A DNA stretch of 64,000 nt from Streptosporangium canum (GTDB lineage Bacteria; Actinomycetota; Actinomycetes; Streptosporangiales; Streptosporangiaceae): contig NZ_FOQY01000011.1 of assembly GCF_900113865.1 (NCBI RefSeq), positions 59,585 to 123,584 on the forward strand, in the 5' to 3' direction. The stretch's first letter is position 1. The number at the start of each line of letters is the position of its first letter. The position numbers and the translations under genes were made by a program. Of this stretch, positions 41,021 to 50,239 are shown one piece after another. The notes under the pieces are model-generated. The model was not told where the DNA came from. It saw only the letters and a list, made by a program, of their open reading frames with translations, and did no database searches.

Positions 41021-42046
41021 TCAGCCGGTGAGGGCCGGGGCGGCGACCGTGTAGGCGAGGGGCTCGCCGCGGCACCAGCGGGCGACCTCCTCGACGGCCA
41101 TCCGGACCGCGCGGTCGGCGGTCTGCCGGGTGGCTCCCGCCAGGTGCGGGATGAGGAGGGTGTTGGGCGCCGACCTCAGCGGATGGGAGGCGGGCAGCGG
41201 CTCCGGCTCGTAGACGTCCAGGCCGGCCCCGCCCAGGTGCCCCGACTCCAGGGCGGCGGTGAGCGCGTCGGTGTCCACGAGGGCGCCCCGCGCGGTGTTG
41301 ACCAGGACCGAGCCGCGGGGCATCAGAGCCAGCTCGGCGGCGCCGATCAGGCCGTGTGTCTCGGGGGTGAGCCGGGCGTGCAGGCTCACCACCCGGGAGC
41401 GCGCGAGCAGCTCGGGCAGCTCCACCGGGGTGACGCCCTCGGGCAGCGTGCCGGCGAACGGATCGGCCACGAGGACGTGCGCCCCGAGCGCCCGGAAGGC
41501 GGCGGCGACCCGGCGGCCGATGGCGCCGAACCCGACGACGCCCACCTCGGCGCCGTCGAGCTCGCCGCCGCAGAGGTCGTAGGAGTACAGGTCCGAGCGC
41601 CACTGCCCGTCGCGCATCGTGGCGTGCACCTCGCTGAGGCGGCGCAGCACGCCCAGGGTCAGCGCCACGGCCAGCTCGGCCGCGGCGGGGGCGTTGCGCC
41701 CCGGGGTGGAGCACACCGTCACCCCGCGCTCGGCGGCCTCGGCCAGGTTCACGTTGACGGGGCCGCCGCGGGTGACGACGAGCAGCTTCAGGGAGGGGGC
41801 GGCGGAGAGGACCCGCGCGGTGAACGGGGCCATCTGGGTGACGGCCACCTCGACGTCCCGCAGCGCGGCGATCAGCTCGTCCTCGTCTCCCGACGCCTCG
41901 TGCACCTCCGCGACCGGGCCGAACGGCCGCACCGGCCACGGCCCGGTCAGGGACGTCACCGCGACACGCTCGCCGAGCTCGGCGCGGAGCCCGTCGGCGA
42001 CGGCGGAGGGCCGGACGAAATGATCTCCGGCTGCGAGCACGTTCAC
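41021..42046 (-). CDS. D-2-hydroxyacid dehydrogenase (phosphoglycerate-dehydrogenase-like)
   Basis: The open frame extends to 42190, but I place the start at GTG 42046 (NVLAAGDHFVRPSAV), with GAGAG upstream; ATG 42061 is possible. The product of about 341 aa has the NAD loop VGVVGFGAIGRRVAAAF, catalytic Arg in LVNTARGALVDTDAL, and Glu and His in GLDVYEPEPLP and IPHLAGAT. The substrate may be a sugar-acid or phosphosugar-acid from the same catabolic operon. The operator-like palindrome at 42093-42111 precedes it. Confidence 0.83.
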   Translation of the reverse strand: MNVLAAGDHFVRPSAVADGLRAELGERVAVTSLTGPWPVRPFGPVAEVHEASGDEDELIAALRDVEVAVTQMAPFTARVLSAAPSLKLLVVTRGGPVNVNLAEAAERGVTVCSTPGRNAPAAAELAVALTLGVLRRLSEVHATMRDGQWRSDLYSYDLCGGELDGAEVGVVGFGAIGRRVAAAFRALGAHVLVADPFAGTLPEGVTPVELPELLARSRVVSLHARLTPETHGLIGAAELALMPRGSVLVNTARGALVDTDALTAALESGHLGGAGLDVYEPEPLPASHPLRSAPNTLLIPHLAGATRQTADRAVRMAVEEVARWCRGEPLAYTVAAPALTG

Positions 42047-42092
42047 TACATCTCTCGGCATGTCGTGAAACGCTACATCAGCTCTGTGAAAA

Positions 42093-42111
42093 TTAACATA
42101 GAAAATGTTAA
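42093..42111. promoter_or_regulatory. DeoR-type operator candidate
   Basis: TTAACAT-AGAAA-ATGTTAA is a perfect 7-bp inverted repeat in an AT-rich patch directly upstream of the 2-hydroxyacid dehydrogenase. It is the probable promoter region of the leftward dehydrogenase-kinase pair and lies next to the DeoR gene. Confidence 0.55.
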
Positions 42112-42297
42112 ATGCCCCGTCATGGATCACCCCGTGGCCCCGGACGGACACCATCCGGAGCGCCGCTCCCCGGAACCCGCCGCTCTCCAAGACCCGGTGC
42201 CCCCGGAACGCCCCCGGGAACGCGCCGCCCCCGGAACTCCGGAGGTCCCCGGAGTCCGGCGCTCCCGGAACGCGCCGTCCTCTGGAGCCTGGAGGTC

Positions 42298-43083
42298 CTA
42301 GAGCTCGGCGATCTCGACGTTGCGGTGCCTGTCGCGCAGGCGCTGGACGGCTTCGGCGGGGGCGCGCGAGTCGACCACGATGGTGTCGAAGTCGTCCAGC
42401 GGCGCCACCTTGTGCAGTGCCACCCGGGCGAGCTTGGAGTGGTCTATCGCCAGGACGCGGCGCGAGGCGGAGCGGAGCATCGCCCGTTTCACCAGCACGA
42501 TCTCCTGCTCTTGGTGGAAGGCGTAGCGGTCGGAGACCGCGGAGGTGGAGACGACCACCATGTCCGTGCTCATCGCCTCGATGGCGTCCACGCAGGCGAC
42601 GCCGAGGAAGGAGTCGTGCGTGGGGTGGTACTCCCCGCCGAGCGCCATCAGCCGGATGCCGGGCGCCGCCGCGAGCAGCTTGATGGCCTCCAGGAAGTTG
42701 GTGACCACGGTCAGCGGGGTGACCTCGCCGAGATGTCTGGCCACCGCGAGCGCGGTCGTGGAGTCGTCGAGCATGATCGAGCTGCCGGGCTCGATGAGCC
42801 GGGCGACGTGCCGCGCGATCGCCTCCTTCTCCTCCAGGTGCGCCGTGCGCCGGTAGACGATGTTGCTCTCGAAGACGTTGGACGCCTGCGCGGTCGCGCC
42901 GCCCCTGAACTTGCGGACCATCCCCTGACGTTCGAGCTCGTCCAGGTCGCGGTGGACCGTCATCACACTGACGCCGAAGGCCTCGGCGAGGTCGGTGACC
43001 GAGGCCGACCCCTGACGCATGACGTGTTCTGCCATCGCCTGGCGACGGGAGGCGCCGCCGGCCGTGTGCTGACGCGAATTCAC
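42298..43083 (-). CDS. DeoR/GlpR-family transcriptional regulator
   Basis: I choose GTG 43083 (NSRQHTAGGASRRQAMAEHV) because GGAG lies 8 bases before it; the frame is open to 43116. The N-terminal HTH is ASVTDLAEAFGVSVMTVHRDLDELERQG. The C-terminal sensor domain shows IMLDDSTTALAVARHL, LTVVTNFLEAIKLLA and DMVVVSTSAVS, typical of ribose-isomerase-like DeoR sensors binding sugar phosphates. It sits between the two halves of the sugar region and probably represses both via the TTAA-rich palindromes at 42093 and 45294. Confidence 0.9.
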   Translation of the reverse strand: MNSRQHTAGGASRRQAMAEHVMRQGSASVTDLAEAFGVSVMTVHRDLDELERQGMVRKFRGGATAQASNVFESNIVYRRTAHLEEKEAIARHVARLIEPGSSIMLDDSTTALAVARHLGEVTPLTVVTNFLEAIKLLAAAPGIRLMALGGEYHPTHDSFLGVACVDAIEAMSTDMVVVSTSAVSDRYAFHQEQEIVLVKRAMLRSASRRVLAIDHSKLARVALHKVAPLDDFDTIVVDSRAPAEAVQRLRDRHRNVEIAEL

Positions 43084-43123
43084 CTGGCGAACTCCAAGTC
43101 GTTGTTGATCGCGCATCGTAGCG

Positions 43124-43708
43124 TCATCGGATGGGAGAGTTGAAGCGCCGCAGAGCCGGTCCCGCCGGGCCGAGCGCCAGCTCGGTCACCGAGCCGTGCT
43201 CGATGAGCGGCAGCCGCCTGCGGTAGTCGGCCAGCGGAATGCCCAGGAGCCCGCACAGGGCCAGGCGCAGGATCGTGTTGTGCGCGACCACGAGGATCCG
43301 TCCCGCCGGGTCCAGCTCCCGCAGGCACCCGGTGACCCGCGCCGCGGCGTCGACGGGGTCCTCCCCGCCGGGCAGGAAGTCCGCGACGGGGTCGGCCTGG
43401 AAGCGCCGCATGGCCTCGGGGTCCACCTCGGCGCGGCGGAGCCCCTCGGCGTCGCCGAAGTCCAGCTCGCGCAGGCGGGGGTCGGTGCGCAGCGTGAGCT
43501 CCGCCGCGCGGGCGGCGTCCGCGGCGGTGTCGCGGGCGCGCAGCAGCGGTGAGGAGACCACGCCGGTCAGCCCGGCCCCCCGCGCCCAGTCCGCGAGCAG
43601 CCGCGCCTGTCCCCGCCCCACTTCGTCCAGGGGGATGTCGCTGACGCCCGCGTAGCGCCCCTGGACGCTCCACTCGGTACGGCCGTGCCGGGAGAGGAAG
43701 ATCGTCAT
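43124..43708 (-). CDS. histidine phosphatase family protein (phosphoglycerate mutase-like)
   Basis: This 194-aa protein starts at ATG 43708, overlapping the kinase stop. Motif IFLSRHGRTEWSVQGRYAG carries the catalytic RHG. ELDFGDAEGL supplies the acidic residue, and ILVVAHNTILRLAL has the second histidine. It should remove phosphate from a small phosphosugar or similar metabolite. Its tight coupling to an FGGY kinase is unusual, because one adds and the other removes phosphate. Confidence 0.88.
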   Translation of the reverse strand: MTIFLSRHGRTEWSVQGRYAGVSDIPLDEVGRGQARLLADWARGAGLTGVVSSPLLRARDTAADAARAAELTLRTDPRLRELDFGDAEGLRRAEVDPEAMRRFQADPVADFLPGGEDPVDAAARVTGCLRELDPAGRILVVAHNTILRLALCGLLGIPLADYRRRLPLIEHGSVTELALGPAGPALRRFNSPIR

Positions 43709-45183
43709 GATGTGACCGCCTTCGCTGCGAGTTCGGTGGTGAGGTAGCCCCGCTCGGTGAGCGCGTCGACGAGCAGGCGGAAGCTCTGCTCGAACCGTGC
43801 CACGCGGTCCGGGCGGGGATCGAGCTGTTCGCCGTGGGAGACCATCTCCCCGGCGGTGTCGTCGAGCGAGCGCCCGGACGAGGCGGCGAGCACCGCCATG
43901 CCGACCGAGGCCTCGGGGTGGCGGGGGATCCGGACCGGCATGCCCAGGACGTCGGCGCGGAGCTGGCACCAGTAGCGGCTGCGCGTGGCCCCGCCGACCA
44001 GCGCGAGGTGCCCGGAGACGGGCGCGCCGAGCAGCGCGAGGGAGGCCAGGCCCAGCCGTTCCCCGTAGGCGACGCCCTGCAGCAGCGCCGCGTAGTGCTC
44101 GGCCTCCGTCGCGGTCTCGCCGACCACGACCTGCTCGGCGTCCGGCCGGTAGAAGGGGAAGCGCTCACCCCGGGTGGTGAGGGGGTAGACGACGGCCCCC
44201 GCGGGCTCGTACCGGGCGGCGGCCTCGTCGAGGGCGGCCAGGTCGCGGCCGGGGAACGCCGAGGCCAGCACGCCGGCGCCGACGTTGGACGCGCCGCCGG
44301 GCAGCCAGCCGCCGCCGGGGTGGCGGTGGCTGTAGACGGCGCCGGCGGGGTCGCGCAGGAGCTTCTCGCTCACCCCCTTGAGCACCAGCGTGGTGCCCAG
44401 CACGGACACGCCGCTGCCGGGTGTCAGCGCGCCGGCGGCGATCTGGCCCGCGCAGCCGTCGGTCATGCCCGCGACGATCCCGCACCCCTCGGGCAGCCCG
44501 GTGAGGGCGGCGGCCTCGGCCCCCACCTCGCCGATCGGGCTGCCCGGCCGCGTGACGGGGCCGAACAGGTCGGCGGGCAGGCCGAGCCTGGACATCACCT
44601 CCAGGGGCCAGCGCTCCCTGAGCGAGTCGTAGCCGGTCTTCAGCGCGTGGCTGGAGTCGGTCGCGGTCAGCTCGCCGGCCAGGCGCGCGGTCACCAGGTC
44701 GGCCGAGTGCAGCACGCGCGCGCCGGCCGGCAGCCCGCCGTTCTCGGCGAGCCAGAGCAGCTTGGGCAGTGCCCACGAGGCCTGGATCCGCACGGCCAGG
44801 TCGTCCCAGAGCTCCTGCCCGGCGGCGGTCACCCGTTCCACGTAGGGGCGGCCCCGGTCGTCGTCGTACATGAGCGCCGGCGAGACGGGCCTGGCCGCGG
44901 CGTCGGCGAGCACGATGGTGCCGGAGGTGCTGCACACCGCCAGCGCCCGGATCCGCCCGGGGGCGAGGCCCGCGGTGGCCTGCCGGCACGCGGTGACCGC
45001 GGCCCGCCACCAGTCTTCGGGGTCCTGCTCGTGCCCGCGTCCCTCGCCGCGCCGGCTGCGCAGCGGGGCGGACCCCGTCGCCAGCGGCGTGCCCCGGCCG
45101 TCGACGACGGTCACCCGCACTCCCTGTGTGCCGATGTCCATCCCGGCCCACGCGGGTTCACCTGTGAATCTCTCGGAAACCAT
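43705..45183 (-). CDS. FGGY-family carbohydrate kinase (second)
   Basis: This protein of about 492 aa starts at ATG 45183, just after GAGAGGG; the frame is open to 45264 but that part looks non-coding. It begins AWAGMDIGTQGVRVTVVDGRG and has SGTIVLAD, GMTDGCAGQIAAGAL, VSVLGTTLVLKGVSE and the C-terminal LALVGGATRSRYWCQLRADVLG ATP motif. It differs from the kinase at 39496, so two substrates are likely. It is first in the leftward kinase-phosphatase unit and divergent from the GH78 operon. Confidence 0.87.
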   Translation of the reverse strand: MVSERFTGEPAWAGMDIGTQGVRVTVVDGRGTPLATGSAPLRSRRGEGRGHEQDPEDWWRAAVTACRQATAGLAPGRIRALAVCSTSGTIVLADAAARPVSPALMYDDDRGRPYVERVTAAGQELWDDLAVRIQASWALPKLLWLAENGGLPAGARVLHSADLVTARLAGELTATDSSHALKTGYDSLRERWPLEVMSRLGLPADLFGPVTRPGSPIGEVGAEAAALTGLPEGCGIVAGMTDGCAGQIAAGALTPGSGVSVLGTTLVLKGVSEKLLRDPAGAVYSHRHPGGGWLPGGASNVGAGVLASAFPGRDLAALDEAAARYEPAGAVVYPLTTRGERFPFYRPDAEQVVVGETATEAEHYAALLQGVAYGERLGLASLALLGAPVSGHLALVGGATRSRYWCQLRADVLGMPVRIPRHPEASVGMAVLAASSGRSLDDTAGEMVSHGEQLDPRPDRVARFEQSFRLLVDALTERGYLTTELAAKAVTS

Positions 45184-45293
45184 GCGCCCTCTCACGCCCC
45201 GGCTTCGGCGGAATCCCGCATCGGCCACCCTTGACACTCGGATCTGGTGGCTCATAGTCTCCACCCATCAATCACAAAATCACATCATAAGTC

Positions 45294-45305
45294 GTTAGAT
45301 TTAAC
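45294..45305. promoter_or_regulatory. GTTA-GATT-TAAC palindrome in divergent sugar promoter region
   Basis: A 12-base element with perfect GTTA/TAAC arms lies 24 bases before the GH78 start, in the only AT-rich patch between the divergent operons. Its half-site resembles the TTAA arms at 42093-42111, consistent with one DeoR regulator acting at both. Confidence 0.45.
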
Positions 45306-45328
45306 AAAGAGATAGCAGGGAGGTGCGC

Positions 45329-47947
45329 ATGATCGGCGATGCGGTCCACTGTGCCCCCGCCCAGACGCCGGCCTCCCGCTCCGCTCCGGCCCGGCCGCCG
45401 GTCCCGCCGAGGCTGACGCCGTACGGCCTGCGCTGCGAGCACCGGCGGACGCCGCTCGGCGTCGGCGAGCCCCGCCCGCTGCTGTCCTGGCGGCTCGCGT
45501 CGGCGCGGGCGGGCGACGACCCGGTGGCCTACGAGCTGGAGGTGGGCGACTGGTCGAGCGGCAGGGTCGAGGACCCCGCGGCGATCGGCGCCGTCTACGG
45601 CGGGCCGCCGCTCCTTCCCCGCACGAGGTACGGCTGGCGCGTCACGGTCTGGGCGCGGGACGGCGCCGCGGGCAGCGCGGAGTCGTGGTTCGAGACCGGC
45701 CAGGATGTCTGGCAGGCCTCCTGGATCGCGCACGACCCCGCCGCCGTCGCGCACATGGACCCGCCGACGGAGGGCGAGCAGGCGCTCAGCCACCACGGCC
45801 TGCTGCCCTGCCCCCAGCTGCGCACGAGCTTCGAGAGCACGGCCGGGGTGACCCGGGCCAGGCTCCTCATCAGCGCCAAGGGCCTGTACGAGGCCAGGGT
45901 CAACGGCCACCGGGTCGGCGACGCCGAGCTCGCCCCGGGCTGGACCGACTACCGCAGGCGGATCCAGTACCAGGTCCACGACGTCACCCCGTTCCTGCTC
46001 GACGGCGAGAACGTGCTGGCCGCGACGGTCGCCGACGGCTGGTGGAGCGGCTTCACGGGCTTCGACCCCCGCCGCCCCGGTTACCACTACGGCCGCTTCC
46101 CCGAGCTCATCGCCGAACTCCACCTGACGTTCGACGACGGCTCCACCCGGGTCGTGGCCACCGGAGAGGGCTGGCGTACGGGCCACGGCCGGGTCCGCTA
46201 CGGCGACCTGCTCAAGGGCGAGTGCCACGACGCCCGCGCCGAGACCCCCGGCTGGGATCTGCCCGGGTTCGACGACTCCTCCTGGCGCCCCGCCGTGGTC
46301 ACCGGGGACGACCACTCCCTCCTCGTCGCCTCCCGCGACGAGCCGGTGCGCGCCCTCGGCGAGCTGCTCCCGATCTCGACCGTCCTGGTCAGGCCGGGCG
46401 TGCACCTGGTGGACTTCGGGCAGAACATCGCGGGCCGGGTCCGGCTCGCCGTACGGGACCAGGAGCCGGGACGGCGGGTGACCGTACGGCACGGCGAGAC
46501 GCTCGACGGCGAGGACCGCCTGCACACCGCCAACCTGCGCACCGCCGACGCGACCGACGTGCTGATCACCGCGGGCGGCGTGGAGGAGGTGTTCGAGCCG
46601 CGGTTCACCTACCACGGGTTCCGCTACGCCGAGGTGAGCGGGCTCGACCGGCTCGACGACATCCGGGCGGTCGTCCTGCACAGCGACACCCCGTGGACCG
46701 GCACGTTCGACTGCTCGGACCCGGAGGTCAACCGGCTCCACGACAACATCGGCTGGGGCCAGCGCGGCAACTTCGTCAGCGTCCCCACCGACTGCCCGCA
46801 GCGCGACGAACGGCTGGGCTGGCTCGCCGACGCGCAGGTGTTCCTGCCGACGGCCTGCTTCAACGCCGACGTCTCCGGATTTTTCAGTAAATGGATGCGG
46901 GATGTGGTGGACGCGCAGTCCCCGGAGGGCGGTTTCTCCAACGTCGCCCCGCTGCTCAGCGGGGTGGCCGACGAGGGCGCGCCGGGCTGGGCGGACGCGG
47001 GCGTGCTGGTGCCCTGGCACCTGTACCGGGTGTACGGCGACGACAGGTTCCTCGACGTGGACTCCATGGTCCGGTGGGTGGACTTCGTCGCGCGGCACAA
47101 CCCCGACCTGATCTGGCGGCACCGGACCGGCCCGCACTTCGCCGACTGGCTGGCCCCCGGCCCCGCCACCCCGCGCGAGGTGCTGGCCACGGCGTTCTTC
47201 CACCGCAGCGCGGCGCTCACCGCCGAGGCCGCCCGGGTGCGCGGCCGGCACGGCGAGGCGGAGCGCCTGGGGGCACTGGCCGACCGCGTCCGTGCGGCGT
47301 TCGTCGAGGCGTTCGTCGGCGACGGCGGCCTGGTCGAGGGCGACACCCAGACCGGCTACCTCCTGGCGCTCGCGTTCGACCTGCTCACCCCCGAGCAGAG
47401 CCGGGGCGCCGCCGCCCGGCTGGCCGCGCTGGTCGAGGAGTCCGGCCCGCAGACCGGCTTCCTCGGCGTCAACCTGCTCTGCCCGGTGCTGTCCGCCCAC
47501 GGCCGCGACGACCTCGCGCACGCCCTGCTCCGCCGTACCGACCCGCCGTCCTGGCTCTACCAGGTACGGCACGGCGCGACCACCGTCTGGGAGCGCTGGG
47601 ACGGGGTCGGGGCGCCCTCGATGAACTCCTTCAACCACTACGCCTTCGGATCGATCGGCGAGTGGCTCTACAGCGGCGTCGCGGGGATCGACCAGGCGCC
47701 CGGCTCCGTCGCCTTCCGGGAAGTGGTGATCCGCCCCCTCCCCGGCGACCTGAGCCGGGCCTGCGCCCGCTACGAGTCGGCGCGCGGCCTCATCTCGGTG
47801 AGCTGGCACAACGACGCGGAGGGCTTCCGCCTTGAGACCCGCATCCCGCCCGGCGCCACGGCGACGGTGCACCTGCCCGGCGGCGACATCCGTCGGGTGA
47901 CCTCGGGGGACCACATTTTCGAGCTAGTCCGAGGAGACAAAGCATGA
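45329..47947 (+). CDS. alpha-L-rhamnosidase, GH78 family
   Basis: I use ATG 45329 because GGGAGG ends 6 bases before it; GTG 45323 is too close. The 872-aa protein has a fibronectin-like N-terminal domain (PYGLRCEHRRTPLGVGEPRPLLSWRL) and a carbohydrate-binding module (RARLLISAKGLYEARVNGHRVG). The (alpha/alpha)6 barrel follows, with the acidic motif PTDCPQRDERLGWLADAQVF and the later TTVWERWDG. No signal peptide is seen, so it is probably cytoplasmic and acts on rhamnosides imported by the transporter encoded downstream, which overlaps by ATGA. Confidence 0.9.
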   Translation: MIGDAVHCAPAQTPASRSAPARPPVPPRLTPYGLRCEHRRTPLGVGEPRPLLSWRLASARAGDDPVAYELEVGDWSSGRVEDPAAIGAVYGGPPLLPRTRYGWRVTVWARDGAAGSAESWFETGQDVWQASWIAHDPAAVAHMDPPTEGEQALSHHGLLPCPQLRTSFESTAGVTRARLLISAKGLYEARVNGHRVGDAELAPGWTDYRRRIQYQVHDVTPFLLDGENVLAATVADGWWSGFTGFDPRRPGYHYGRFPELIAELHLTFDDGSTRVVATGEGWRTGHGRVRYGDLLKGECHDARAETPGWDLPGFDDSSWRPAVVTGDDHSLLVASRDEPVRALGELLPISTVLVRPGVHLVDFGQNIAGRVRLAVRDQEPGRRVTVRHGETLDGEDRLHTANLRTADATDVLITAGGVEEVFEPRFTYHGFRYAEVSGLDRLDDIRAVVLHSDTPWTGTFDCSDPEVNRLHDNIGWGQRGNFVSVPTDCPQRDERLGWLADAQVFLPTACFNADVSGFFSKWMRDVVDAQSPEGGFSNVAPLLSGVADEGAPGWADAGVLVPWHLYRVYGDDRFLDVDSMVRWVDFVARHNPDLIWRHRTGPHFADWLAPGPATPREVLATAFFHRSAALTAEAARVRGRHGEAERLGALADRVRAAFVEAFVGDGGLVEGDTQTGYLLALAFDLLTPEQSRGAAARLAALVEESGPQTGFLGVNLLCPVLSAHGRDDLAHALLRRTDPPSWLYQVRHGATTVWERWDGVGAPSMNSFNHYAFGSIGEWLYSGVAGIDQAPGSVAFREVVIRPLPGDLSRACARYESARGLISVSWHNDAEGFRLETRIPPGATATVHLPGGDIRRVTSGDHIFELVRGDKA

Positions 47948-49248
47948 CCGACCTTCGCCACGCCAAGATGAGCCGCGCCCAGTTCTTCCGCATGATGGGC
48001 GGCCTGGCCGCGGCAGCCGCGGCGGCCGGGTGCTCCACCAAGCCGCAGACGGGCGCCACCACCGGCGCGAGCGGCGCCACGGCGCTCGACCTGAAGTTCG
48101 TGGGCGTCGCCGACCAGAAGACGCCGATGGACGAGTTGGTCGCCGCCTACCGGCAGGCCAGAGCCGGTGTGACGATCACGACCTCCTACGCCCCGACCGA
48201 CCAGGTGCAGACCTCGCTGCGCACCCAGCTCGGCGCGGGCAACGCCCCCGACCTGCACGTGGTCTATCCGGGCAGCGGCAGCGCGATGTCGATGACCCAG
48301 ATCGCCGGGGCCGGGCTGCTCGCCGACCTGTCGGCCCAGGCGTGGACGGACTCGATCCCCACCGGCTTCAAGCCGGCCTTCCAGGTCGACGGCAAGACCC
48401 TCATGTACTCGGCGGGCTCGTCGGTCATCGGCGCCATCTACAACAAGAAGGTCTTCCAGGAGGCGGGCATCGACGCCCCGCCCACCACGTGGACCGAATT
48501 CCTCGACGTCTGCGAGAAGCTGAAGAAGGCGGGCAAGGTCCCGATCGCGCTGGGCGCGCAGACCCCGTGGGTCACCCAGCTCATCACCTACGCGCTCGTG
48601 CCCTCGACGGTCTACGCCAAGGACCCCACCTTCGACGACAAGCAGGCCGCCGGGCAGGCGAGCTTCGCCCAGTCCGGCTGGCGCGACGCCATGGAGATGT
48701 ACCTGGAGCTGCACAAGCGCGGCTACTTCAACGACAAGCCCAACGGCACCACCTTCGAGCAGCAGACCTCGATGGTCGCGACCGGCAAGGCCGCGATGGC
48801 CATTCAGGTGTCGGCGGTGCTGCCGTCCTTCCGGGACGCCGCCACCAGTCCCGACGACCTGTCGATGTTCCCGGTGCCCGGCGCCGACGACGCCGCCTCG
48901 GTGTGGATCCCCGCCGGAGTCGTCGTGGGGCTCGGCGCGAACGCCAAGGGCAGGAACGCCGAGGAGGCCAAGGCCTTCATCGACTTCCTCGGCAGGCAGG
49001 AGAACATCAACCGCTGGGCCAAGGCGATCGCCGCGATCCCGCTGACCCAGGACGCGAGCTCCGCCGTCGACCCGGCGGTGGAGTCGTTCCTGCCCTTCAC
49101 CAAGGACCGGGCGGTGCCGTTCATGGACCAGCGCTGGCCCAACGCGGAGGTGCAGCCGACCCACTTCGCGGTCGTCCAGGACCTGCTGGCCGGGAAGAGC
49201 AAGATCGACGAAGCGCTGAAGAAGATGGACGAGGCGTACGCCAAGTGA
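47944..49248 (+). CDS. sugar ABC transporter substrate-binding lipoprotein, CUT1 type
   Basis: This 434-aa protein begins with a lipoprotein signal (MSRAQFFRMMGGLAAAAAAAGC, Cys30). The mature part is a typical CUT1 extracellular binding protein: QTSLRTQLGAGNAPDLHVVYPG, LMYSAGSSVIGAIYNKKVF, AMAIQVSAVLPSF and the C-terminal KKMDEAYAK. Between GH78 and GH106-like enzymes it most likely binds a rhamnose-containing oligosaccharide. No dedicated ATPase is encoded here, as is usual for CUT1 systems using a shared MsmK-like ATPase. Confidence 0.9.
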   Translation: MTDLRHAKMSRAQFFRMMGGLAAAAAAAGCSTKPQTGATTGASGATALDLKFVGVADQKTPMDELVAAYRQARAGVTITTSYAPTDQVQTSLRTQLGAGNAPDLHVVYPGSGSAMSMTQIAGAGLLADLSAQAWTDSIPTGFKPAFQVDGKTLMYSAGSSVIGAIYNKKVFQEAGIDAPPTTWTEFLDVCEKLKKAGKVPIALGAQTPWVTQLITYALVPSTVYAKDPTFDDKQAAGQASFAQSGWRDAMEMYLELHKRGYFNDKPNGTTFEQQTSMVATGKAAMAIQVSAVLPSFRDAATSPDDLSMFPVPGADDAASVWIPAGVVVGLGANAKGRNAEEAKAFIDFLGRQENINRWAKAIAAIPLTQDASSAVDPAVESFLPFTKDRAVPFMDQRWPNAEVQPTHFAVVQDLLAGKSKIDEALKKMDEAYAK

Positions 49249-49318
49249 ACGGCCCGCACCCCATGACAGGCCCGTGCCGCGATGAAGGGCATGCCGCCCC
49301 GGACAGGCGGGAGACCTC

Positions 49319-50239
49319 GTGACCCTGACGACCCTGCCGGTCGAGACGCCACCCGCCGCACGGACGCGGCGGGCCAGGCCCCTGGCCGGTCTCTCCCCCT
49401 CCTGGCTGTTCGCCGTCCCGGCCCTGCTGGTCTACGCGGCGGTCGTGCTCTACCCGAGCGTCGTCGGCGTGGTCTACGCCTTCACCGACTGGAGCGGCGT
49501 CGGCGAGGACATGTCCTTCGTCGGGCTGTCGAACTTCCAGGCGATCCTCGGCGACGAGCAGGTCATGGGCTCCCTCGGGAACACGCTCCTGCTGACCATG
49601 GCGATCCTGGTCGTGCAGAACGGCGTGGGACTGCTGCTCGCGCTCGGCGTGCACGCCCGGCTGAAGAGCCGCGCGCTGCTGCGGGTGGTCTTCTTCGCGC
49701 CCGTCGTGGTCAGCCCGGTCATGGTCGCCTTCCTGTGGAAGTACGTCTACACCCCGGACTCCTCCACGGGGCTGAACGGCCTGCTCGGCCTGGAGGTCGA
49801 CTGGCTGGGTGACCCGTCGGTCGCGCTGTGGTCGATCGCGGGCATGGTGGTGTGGCAGTACGCCGGCTACTCGATGGTCATCTTCCTGGCCGGGCTGGAG
49901 GGCGTCCCGAAGGAGCTGCACGAGGCCGCGATGATCGACGGAGCGGGAACGCTCCAGCGCTTCCGCTACGTCACCTGGCCGCTGCTCGCCCCGGCGCTGA
50001 CGATCAACCTGATGCTGTCCACGATCGGCGGGCTGAAGCTGTTCGACCAGGTGTTCGCGGCGACCAACGGCGGTCCCGGCTACGCCACCGAGACCCTGTC
50101 GACCGTCCTGTACAAGCAGGCGTTCGTCTTCGGCAAGTTCGGCTACAGCACGGCGATCGCCCTCGTCCTGGCCCTGTTCGTGGCGGCGGTTTCGCTCATC
50201 CAGATCTCCTACCTGCGCTCAAGGGAGGTGGCCCAGTGA
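49319..50239 (+). CDS. sugar ABC transporter permease, CUT1 type (MalF/UgpA-like)
   Basis: This 306-aa protein starts at GTG 49319 with GGGAG upstream. It has six membrane helices (for example SWLFAVPALLVYAAVVLYPS) and the EAA loop ELHEAAMIDGAGTLQRFRYV followed by TWPLLAPALTINLML, contacted by the ATPase. It pairs with the permease that overlaps its stop codon. Confidence 0.92.
   Translation: MTLTTLPVETPPAARTRRARPLAGLSPSWLFAVPALLVYAAVVLYPSVVGVVYAFTDWSGVGEDMSFVGLSNFQAILGDEQVMGSLGNTLLLTMAILVVQNGVGLLLALGVHARLKSRALLRVVFFAPVVVSPVMVAFLWKYVYTPDSSTGLNGLLGLEVDWLGDPSVALWSIAGMVVWQYAGYSMVIFLAGLEGVPKELHEAAMIDGAGTLQRFRYVTWPLLAPALTINLMLSTIGGLKLFDQVFAATNGGPGYATETLSTVLYKQAFVFGKFGYSTAIALVLALFVAAVSLIQISYLRSREVAQ

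Noticed and set aside
45272..47914. 880-codon leftward open frame opposite GH78
   Set aside because: It is an antisense artefact of codon bias. The rightward frame has the full GH78 motif set and a good ribosome site.
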